Positions 9,475 through 15,964 of a stretch of 15,964 nucleotides of DNA are shown here, piece by piece. Below the pieces are notes generated by a model, which had not been told where the DNA came from, searched no databases, and worked only from the letters and a program-made list of their open reading frames with translations. This DNA comes from Auxenochlorella pyrenoidosa (Eukaryota; Chlorophyta; Trebouxiophyceae; Chlorellales; Chlorellaceae), in contig KQ482063.1 in NCBI GenBank assembly GCA_001430745.1, positions 1,562,999 through 1,578,962 of the forward strand, given 5' to 3'. The position numbers were made by a program, and so were the translations under genes. Numbering within the stretch: the first letter of the stretch is position 1; each line of letters starts with the position of its first letter.

Positions 9475-9479
9475 TTACA
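9475..9479 (-). terminator. TGTAA poly(A) signal for the glycosidase-like gene
   Basis: A minus-strand TGTAA lies about 217 nt beyond the stop codon at 9696-9698, a usual distance for a green-algal 3' UTR. A second minus-strand copy lies further on at 9106-9110, inside the GRAM gene's 3' region. Confidence 0.5.
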
Positions 9480-9695
9480 CTGTTTGGTGCTAGAGGCATG
9501 TTCTTCACCAAGTGCTCAAGCATTCTTTGCCAAATCCAACTGCTGGTGGCCAGAAGGTCAGTTTGCAAATGCAAGGCACGAGGCTGGAAGGACGCCAGGC
9601 ATGCGCATGCTCTCAACCGCGGTAGAGCAACAGCTAATCGGGGAGGGAGCTCATTATCCCTCAGCCCTCAGCGGCCAGCCTTCAGCAAGCGGCCC

Positions 9696-12600
9696 TCAGC
9701 GCCCGGCAGGCTGGTCAGCAGCTGCCACCAGCGGCGGGGGCGGGGACGCATCCAAGAGGAGCTGCACCGTGGCGGGCGACGCGGGTGCTGCTGCCAGCTG
9801 CTCCGGTCCCGGCACAATCTGGCCCTGCCCCAGGGCATGCGCCAGCTGGTTGTGGTGACGGATGATGTCCACTGCCTGCTCAACTCGGAAGCTGCCGCCG
9901 CCCGGGTTGCTTACTTGGTCGTAGCTGCAGGGCAGGGGGGAGGGGGCATTGTTGCCTGCTGAAGCCATGCTGGCAGGTGAAACTTTTGTGCTGGGCACAG
10001 GCATCAGGCTAAGGGGCCGGTGCAGAAAGGGATGGGTGCTGATGTTTGAGCGATTGCAGGCAGGGCAAGGCAGCCCCTGAGACTAAGCTCTGCCGCCAGG
10101 CATACGAGGGAACGATGTTGGATGCATGTCGGCATGGCGAGCGGCTCACAAGCCGAGGATGTCCCAGCTGCCGCCCACTGTCCAGAGGTAGCAGCCCTCG
10201 ACAACATACTCGCAGCCGTTCTGGCACACAAGGAGGGGGGGTGGCAGCGCCGGATAGGCGCAGGCGTTTGGCTGTGCCCAGCAGCTTCTGCGCTGCAGCC
10301 TCTGCCATCCCTGCCCCTCTGTGCGCAGCCCTCTGCCATCCTGCAGCAAACGCAGCTGAGCCTGTCCAGACCTGCAGCAGGTACTGGCTGTTCTGGTTGA
10401 CATAGTAGAGCATGTAGTCGCGCACAGCGGGGTCGGCCCAGGGGTTGCGTGATGCGTTGTACGGCCCCCAGATGCCCCAAAACGGGTACTGCGCAGCCTG
10501 CGCCGGCAGGGGGCTCAGCGGGTGGTTGCTCAGCTCGGTGCCAAAGCAATACTGCTAGCGGGCCGGAGGCAGCGCCTGCTCTCCCATTCCGGGCAGGGCC
10601 TGCCAGGGCAGCAGCTCCAGGGGGTGCGCGCCTGCAGCGCTGTGGTGGCAGGTGTGTCGCCATTTTGGCTGATGCCGCCGCCAATGCCCCACTCAATCTG
10701 CAGGGCAGTGCAGGTGGGGATGTTTTCCAGCCGCAGGCGGCTCCTAGGTAGAGGGTTTGAGCCCAACAAGATGTGAGGCTTGCCAGGCAGGTCGGGCAGA
10801 CGCCGATAGCATCCTTACTTACCCAATGAATCTGCTTTCCTGCACACAAGCAAGTGAGGGCAAGATTGGGGTGGGGCAGCAGTTGGATAGTGAGATGCAT
10901 GCAACCTACAAAGGCAGCCCCTCTCAGTTGTCTTGCCCATTATTGCCTTGGCACCAGCTCACCATAATCCGTCACAAGCTCCCTGAGGGTGAGATTGTAA
11001 AAAGCAAACTCGACATCCATCTGTCGAGAGGAGAGATGGGAGGGGCCCCACCGAAGCCTGTTGCTCTAGCACTGTGAGGCACGGTGCTGTGCATGCTTTC
11101 AGCGCAAATGCAGCATAGGGCAGCAGCCCACAGCCCGAAGTGAAGCAGCACTGTCCGGCTTGGCTGGAAGCAGCGTGTAAGCCTCTGCTTGCCTTTTGCA
11201 TGAGGCGCTCCATGTCGCAGGCGGCAAAGTCCGTGCGGTTCTGCAGCGGGCAGGTTCGTGGCAGCAGGGATGGTGAAAGGGCAAGCTGTGGGTCGGATGT
11301 GCACTCGACCGCAGCTTCTGACACATTTGACAGTCAGCTGCAGCTTTTGCTGCAGGTCCTAATGCAGGTTTCGTGACAGGCGAGGCCCTGGCCAGGAAGC
11401 CAGGCTGGGCGGCGCCTGCCGCCGGCTTGCCTGGGGGACATACCTGAGGAGGCAGAGCGCCAGGCAGGGGGGCGTAGGGGGGAAGCGGAGAATGAGCACC
11501 AGCGTTCGGGGGGCAACGACAGGGAGCTCTATCACACATAGGCAGCCTCTTGCTGCGGTGAAGGGTAGGAGGGCTCAACGACTGCCTGTGGCTGCATTAC
11601 AGGGCACGGGCGGGGAGCAGCCAGTGCCAGGAGGGCGGCAGCAGCAGGCGCCTCACGCGGAGATGCCCACAAAGTCGGCTGCGGTGAAAGCGGCGCGGAT
11701 GCCCTCCAGGTCAAACCAGCCCGCTATCTGCAGGCAGGCAGGCAGACAGGTGGCTTAGATTCTTTAGGCAGGCAGGCGCAGGGAATGTCAGGGCTTCTTT
11801 GTAGGCGGGGTTGGTTCCGGGTACGTCAGGTGAGCGGTCCCTCACCGAGGGCCAGAGCGGCGCAAAGGCTGCCAGGTACTCGTCGTAGTTCACAATGTCT
11901 ATGAGCACGCAGCCGCTGCGGGGGGCATGTGGATGGGCAGGAGAAACCTTGGGCACACTGTGCTGCAAGGCGCTTTAGCACTCCCACACCTCACAGAGCA
12001 GGCGGCCTGCCTGGCAGGGTGTGGCAGATCATGACATTTCTGACCGTCATATGCATGCCCCACTGCGCCCCCGGGACGCCCCACAGGGCTGCCCGCGCTG
12101 TCCTGCCCGGCGGCCGCACCACAGCTTGCTGTTGTTGATGCCCAGGCCCAGCAGCACGCGGGAGCGCAGGTCAGGCCGGTTGCGGGAGACGCGATCGCGC
12201 ACCTGCGGGTGGGCAAAAGTGCAGAGAGAGGCCAGCCAGGGGGAGTCATGCTGGGAGGGGCAGTGGCAATGGAGTTGCCGAGAGGCAGCATCCAGCAGGT
12301 TTTTCGTGAAGGTGGCACAGGCCGAGGCGCAAGGTCGGGAACCGGCGCGGTGCAAGCGCGACCCCTCACCATCTCAGCCGCCTGCGCCCAGGACCAGGGG
12401 TAGAAGAACACCGTGGCGCCCATCTCCCCCTGCAGAAAGCAGACAGCAGGCACCTGCATGTCAGTGCCGGTGCCCCAGGCACCCTGCTGCGACCAACAGA
12501 GCACGCATATCGACGCTGGGCCTTCAGCTGACACGTCGGCCAAGTGTGCTGCGCATACGCCCAGCAGAGGCATGCATGCAATCGCAGAAGATGTTGCACC

Positions 12601-14147
12601 TGCAGCGACAGCCACGCCTCGCTGGTGCCCTCTGGCAGCACCGCGTTCAGCGCGTCAGCAATGGGCACCAGCAGCATGTCGTAGTAGGAGAATCCCTGCA
12701 GGTAGGGGGCCCACAGAGCAGCGCATTTATTCCTCTTCCTGGCATCAGCGCCTCCAGCTGGAGACCTCCGGGGCGGTTGCAGCTGCCGACAGCGGCTGGC
12801 AAGCACAGCAGCAGAGACACCTCACACCTGGCATGAGCTGAGCATGCGCGGCAGCCGGAGCACCCCACACCTGGAACTTCTGAAGCGGGTCAAACGGCAG
12901 CGTGTTGCGCCAGCCGTTCTCGGCGCGGCCGTCGTCGGCATGGAGCTGGCACACGCAGAGACAGCAGGTGGAGGGAGGGGAGGCGTTGGCTGCAAGGAAC
13001 GAGCAAGGTCGGCCCTGGGCAGGCAAAAACACGTGCCTGGACACACTCTTCCTAGTGCCTTTGGAGCACATGCAGCAGTCCACCCGACACAGGAAGTCCA
13101 GAAAAGGCCAAGAGCTGCCCTCTTGGCAGCCCTCTCTCCTCACGTTGATGGCCGGCTGCAGGCCCTGGTCCACCGCATGCTGCAGGCAGGTGGTGAGCAG
13201 CCCCCTGAACTCGTCCACGTCTGCCTGCGTCACGGGGGCGGCTGTCAAGGGATGCAGCGCAGGGGCGGGGAGCATGATGCATTTGCGGCCCGGGGCTGAG
13301 AGTCGATGACGCCAGGTGGATACAAACACCGCTTGGTGGGAGGCAGGACTGCGCTGCCACCCTTGCCGCAGAGTGGGGCTTGTCTGCACTGCCAGCTCAC
13401 CCGTCCCGGTGGCCGGGTCCCTGTGGTAGCTCCACCAGAGCACAGAGGTGGCGTTGAAGCGCGAGAAGCAGTAGTAGGCTGACGGGGGGGGAAGGGCACG
13501 AGGAGGTTGCAAGGGCGGGTTGGCAAGCGGGAATGGGCCGGAAGGCGGGGAGGCACTCCAGCCGCCCAGGCTGTGGTCTGCCGGCTTCCAGGCGTCAGGC
13601 CCATGCCTTTTCTCTACCACTCACTAGAAAGGGTGTAGTTCTGACAGCCAGTGTAGCCTGAGGGAGGGTCCCGGGGGCCGGAATCCCACCACAGCACCGA
13701 GACGAGGAATTGAGCTCGCTGGAAGACGCCGTGGCCGTACGAGACGGCAGCGTCCACCAGCCTGCTGCACTTGCTGGCTCCCGTGCTGTCGGGGCGGAGG
13801 TCCTGGATGCCGCCAATGTAGACCTGGCAGGTGCAAGGGGAGAGGGAGGCAGGGGGTGTCGGGACACAATGCAGGACCGATGTGGGCCGATTGACAGGTG
13901 GGTGCCGCTGCGCGCTGCCGGCCCGCAGTTTGCTCTTTGCTGTAGTCCGTGCTGCTCGCACCGTGGGGCTGATCTCGGCCACAGCAGACGCCTGAGGCAC
14001 GGATGAGACGGCGAGCAGAGGCAGCAGGAGTGGCGAGAAGGCAAAGAGGGCAGTAATGGTGGCGGCCTGCGCCAGCAGGCGTCGCGCTGTGGGGCGAGGC
14101 CCTGCCTGCCTGCCACGAGCTCTGGAGCCTCCTCGAAGCCCAGTCAT
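9696..14147 (-). CDS. Secreted TIM-barrel glycoside-hydrolase-like protein (18 exons, 597 aa)
   Basis: Exons: 13962-14147, 13625-13823, 13401-13478, 13144-13241, 12871-12945, 12600-12695, 12370-12429, 12120-12202, 11846-11915, 11657-11727, 11444-11552, 11193-11240, 10963-11020, 10823-10839, 10632-10697, 10372-10551, 10150-10220, 9696-9924. All 17 junctions agree in phase (1794 nt); 15 introns are GT-AG, two appear GC-AG. Residues about 23-52 form a basic-then-hydrophobic signal peptide or anchor ending ASA. Sequons NYT, NAT, NNS, NRT, NLT and NAS fit passage through the ER. Segments resemble consecutive strands of a (beta/alpha)8 barrel: VLWWSYHRD, AINLHADDG, GEMGATVFFYPWSW, LLGLGINNS, DFVGISA, IHWIEWGIGGG, GCYLWTVGGSWDILGFY. 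Glu246 (GEM) and Glu418 (IEWG) sit where clan-A retaining glycosidases carry acid/base and nucleophile; this assignment is inference. A Gln/Pro/Ala-rich tail follows. Substrate unknown; cell-wall or glycoprotein sugars are plausible. I cannot name the family. Confidence 0.7.
10552..10631 (-). other. Probable GC-AG intron (weak donor)
   Basis: Between exons 15 and 16 of the glycosidase-like gene no GT donor exists in the open stretch, and the frame ahead of YCFGTEL contains a stop (TAG at 10555-10557). CAG|GCGCGC to CTAGCAG|TAT restores the frame with an 80-nt intron. The donor beyond GC matches consensus poorly, so a sequence error or another boundary is possible. Confidence 0.4.
10823..10839 (-). 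other. 17-nt micro-exon
   Basis: Exon 14 of the glycosidase-like gene. It is bounded by TTGTGTGCAG before and a perfect GTAAGT donor after. It supplies two bases that complete a Gly codon, then Lys-Gln-Ile-His-Trp, joining the ELVTDYG segment to IEWGIGGG in phase. Flanking introns are 123 and 125 nt. Confidence 0.6.
11021..11192 (-). other. Probable GC-AG intron (strong donor)
   Basis: Intron between exons 12 and 13 of the glycosidase-like gene. The donor reads AAAAG|GCAAGC, close to the known GC-AG consensus AG|GCAAGT, and the acceptor is CTCGACAG. Phase is 0 on both sides, giving CDMERLMQK followed by MDVEFAFYNLTL. No GT donor is available in the neighbouring open stretch. Confidence 0.6.
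11727..11778. repeat. Imperfect (GGCA)n microsatellite in an intron
   Basis: Short runs of GGCA (plus strand; TGCC on the gene strand) flank 11727-11753 and 11764-11777 inside the intron between exons 9 and 10 of the glycosidase-like gene. On the gene strand they form the pyrimidine-rich part leading to the CTGCCTGCAG acceptor, so they may serve as the polypyrimidine tract. Confidence 0.5.
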
Positions 14148-15324
14148 AGCCAGCCTGGTGGAGAGGGGGACTACCTGCTCTCTTGGGTGCCTGCTGGGCT
14201 TCCCTGGTCGAGCAGAATGGTCTGTGCCGAGCAGGCCTGCAGGATTGCTTTGGTGAACAAGGTGGTGAACAGCCAGGAGCAGGAGGAGGACAGCGGCAGT
14301 GACCCTGCCGCCGCTGGGGCCCCAGCATGGGGTCCACTGCAGCCTCTCCGAGTTATTGATTTGTTGATTGCGTACTGGTCAAACACGCTCATGACAGCTG
14401 CGCAAGTGCACAACCTTGGCCCACAATCCTCTGGCTGTGTCACATACCAGCAAGGGCGTGGGACCGCTGTTCTGAGCTTCTACTGGGACAGCAGCACCTC
14501 AGCGTTTTTGAGTGATTAATCGAGTTCTGCATGAACAGCTTACTCTTACCACTGGCATGCTGTTTGTGGGCATTAGCTGGTGACCGGCGCCACCCTCAGC
14601 CACTGCCACCACGACCAGCAGGCAGCAGGCTGCCGGTGTACGGAAAGGCCCTTGCCAAGAACCGTAGAGTCAAGGCTGCTTCTTGTCAGCTTAGCTCTGA
14701 CTGAAAGATGAAAAGACAGCACAGGCAGGGCCTCGGTTATGGTCTGGGCTGGTCAGCAGGGCAAGTGGTTTTTACTCGGTCAGAGAGGTGGACCATACAC
14801 AGGGAGCATGCAGACACGGGCGCCGTCCTTCTGCGAGGCCATTGGCTGCACCGGCGGGCCTGAAGCAATGTCATGCTTGCGTCCACCAGGACTATAGAAC
14901 CGCTAGAGACGAGAACTTCAACAAACACAAGGACATTCTTCTTGCGAGATGGACAGTTGGGCAGGCCGAAACATGCACCAGTCAGTTCACCAAGCAGCAC
15001 ACTTGCCGGCTGCAGCGGCGCTGCCGACCTGCTTCACTGCAGTGGAACTGTCATTCCCTGCTGAGCCTCCGATCACTCCCATCTCGCAAAGATCGCCACA
15101 GGAATCAAGCATCGCAAGCAGCAGGCCACCATCAGTGCTGACGACACTGTGGCGGAACGCAAGTTGTGGCCATCGGCTCTCCTGCTCACAGATCGGCGTT
15201 GCTCAGTCGGTCAAACGTCTCGATTGCACACAACTGCCAGCTCGTCGCCGCTCTCCCTCACTGCACACCGCCTTTGTCCTCCTGGACACGCCCCTGCCCC
15301 CATACGACCGGGACTAGCTTGACC
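14148..15324. promoter_or_regulatory. Divergent intergenic region, 1.2 kb, no confident gene
   Basis: This lies between the starts of the minus-strand glycosidase-like gene and the plus-strand lumen-protein gene, so it must hold both promoters and 5' UTRs. A CCATTGG (CCAAT-box-like) element lies near 14840 and a CTATAG near 14890, neither at a decisive distance. ORFs occur on both strands at 14171-14519 (90 and 110 codons) but overlap each other and show no family-like sequence; one could be a 5' leader exon. From about 14700 the base composition is less GC-rich and has no obvious repeats. Confidence 0.35.
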
Positions 15325-15813
15325 ATGCACTGCTGTGCTCCGTTCAAGGCGGCCGGGATCGCGCAGCGGCCCCAAAACCTGCAGCAGCAGCGGGCGGCAT
15401 CAGCGGCACCTCGCCGCACCCTTGCAGTGGTGGCACACAGCCAGCAGGGCAAGCACCAGCCATTCCGCAGCGCTGCAGCAGCAGTTGCAGCCTTTGGGGC
15501 GGCTTCCCTGCTGCTGCTGGGCAGCGGCGCGCCGCCCGCCAGCGCAGCGGGGGGGCGGCTGCCGCCCGTCACCGAGAGCGCCGATCGGTGCGCCCTGCCG
15601 CATTGTGCGCACCCTGGTTGCATGCAAGCAGGCAGTGCCAGGGTGCATCCCAGCACAGAATCATCCTCTCCCCAATGTCAAACCCTCCCCATATTCCCCT
15701 GGTGCGCTCAGGTGCACGCTGGCCGCCCTCGACAAGTTTGCCGACACGCGCGCCACCTTCAGCCTGGAGGCCTCGGGCGGCAACATGACAGAGGCTAACG
15801 TGGACGTGCGCGG
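15325..15813 (+). CDS. Thylakoid-lumen protein, 5' part (2 exons; continues past the window)
   Basis: Exons: 15325-15587 (donor GTGCGC) and 15712-15813 (acceptor GCGCTCAG, donor GTGAGG); phases agree (2 then 2), so at least one further exon lies downstream. Start: ATG at 15325; the frame stays open further upstream but this ATG begins a typical transit peptide. Residues 1-48 are basic and Ala/Gln/Ser-rich with no acidic residue (stroma-targeting). Residues about 49-66 are hydrophobic (AAAAVAAFGAASLLLLG), ending in PPASA|A with cleavage expected after residue 74. There is no twin arginine directly before the hydrophobic core, so Sec-type import is more likely than Tat. The mature start reads LPPVTESADRCTLAALDKFA, then ATFSLEASGGNMTEANVDVRG, which resembles the entry into pentapeptide-repeat lumen proteins (TL15/TL17/TL20 type). 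Lumen targeting is well supported; the family is a guess. Confidence 0.65.
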
Positions 15814-15964
15814 GTGAGGCCGCCGGGCAGCGCCCAGCCGGGGCCTCTGGCTTTGTTACCAGTACAAAGCTCGCGCGAACTCACACACGGAAAGACCGGC
15901 AAGCAGGGCATGGTGCCGCCACGTTGAAGAGGCTGGCACGCTTCGTTCATGCACCCCCGTCTCC

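Larger units (their letters stand above)
9074..9695. other. Convergent 3'-UTR interval, no gene seen
   Basis: About 620 bp between the stop codons of two convergent genes. Apart from the TGTAA motifs I see no conserved coding exon. The open frames here lack family-like sequence. Its content is best explained as two facing 3' UTRs, which may overlap if the distal signals are used. Confidence 0.5.

Noticed and set aside
10146..10148. TGA directly after SWDILGL as the end of the glycosidase-like gene
   Set aside because: A GTGAGC donor overlaps this stop, and splicing to the acceptor at 9924 restores phase and continues as SWDILGFYDQVSN with HNQ-containing coding sequence. Intron retention ending here remains possible.
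10004..10900. Minus-strand ORF (298 codons)
   Set aside because: It crosses the introns and exons of the glycosidase-like gene out of frame; only the GKQIHW piece at its start is used, as the micro-exon.
14187..14519. Plus-strand ORF (110 codons) in the divergent gap
   Set aside because: It overlaps an equally long minus-strand ORF and has no signal, domain or splice support; kept only as a note on the intergenic region.
1..15964. Mobile elements, CRISPR arrays, tRNA or rRNA genes, prokaryotic operons
   Set aside because: I saw no transposase or reverse-transcriptase motifs, long terminal or inverted repeats, spaced direct-repeat arrays, or tRNA-like cloverleaf sequences on either strand.

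Overview
This window looks like nuclear DNA of a GC-rich green alga (core chlorophyte, Chlorella-like or chlorophycean; I cannot resolve which). The genes are cut into many short exons by GT-AG introns of about 80-320 bp. There are no Shine-Dalgarno sites or bacterial-style operons. TGTAA, the chlorophyte poly(A) motif, lies at several gene ends. CAG/CTG-rich low complexity is common, and the last gene encodes a two-step chloroplast thylakoid-lumen targeting peptide. All gene models were spliced by eye, using splice-site sequence plus agreement of codon phase across introns.

Layout. (1) 1-561: no gene recognised; two TGTAA motifs suggest the 3' end of a plus-strand gene lying mostly outside the window. 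(2) 562-2765, minus: a 7-exon gene for an unrecognised protein with an acidic/serine-rich N-terminus, a basic NLS-like patch, a KEN motif and a helical C-terminal half; one intron junction has a phase conflict. A possible extra exon or small ORF lies at 2797-2973. (3) 3238-6559, minus: a fully phase-consistent 7-exon gene (743 aa) for a nuclear WD40 protein with an N-terminal PCNA-binding PIP box, resembling the CMR1/WDR76 or DDB1-CUL4-adaptor type. (4) 7133-9073, plus: a 5-exon gene (358 aa) for a GRAM-domain protein, divergent from gene 3 across about 570 bp. (5) 9696-14147, minus: an 18-exon gene (597 aa) for a secreted, N-glycosylated protein that looks like a clan-A TIM-barrel glycoside hydrolase. 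It includes a 17-nt micro-exon and one or two GC-AG introns. (6) 15325 to beyond the window end, plus: the first two exons of a thylakoid-lumen protein, possibly of the pentapeptide-repeat type.

Genes 3/4 and 5/6 are divergent pairs, and genes 4/5 converge tail to tail. The gene functions (genome maintenance, membrane lipid/organelle contact, cell wall or secretory sugar chemistry, photosynthetic lumen) do not form an obvious single pathway. I see no mobile element, CRISPR array, tRNA or rRNA, and nothing that amounts to a new multi-gene system. The most interesting items are the PIP-box WD40 protein, the uncharacterised glycosidase-like enzyme and its unusual splicing.
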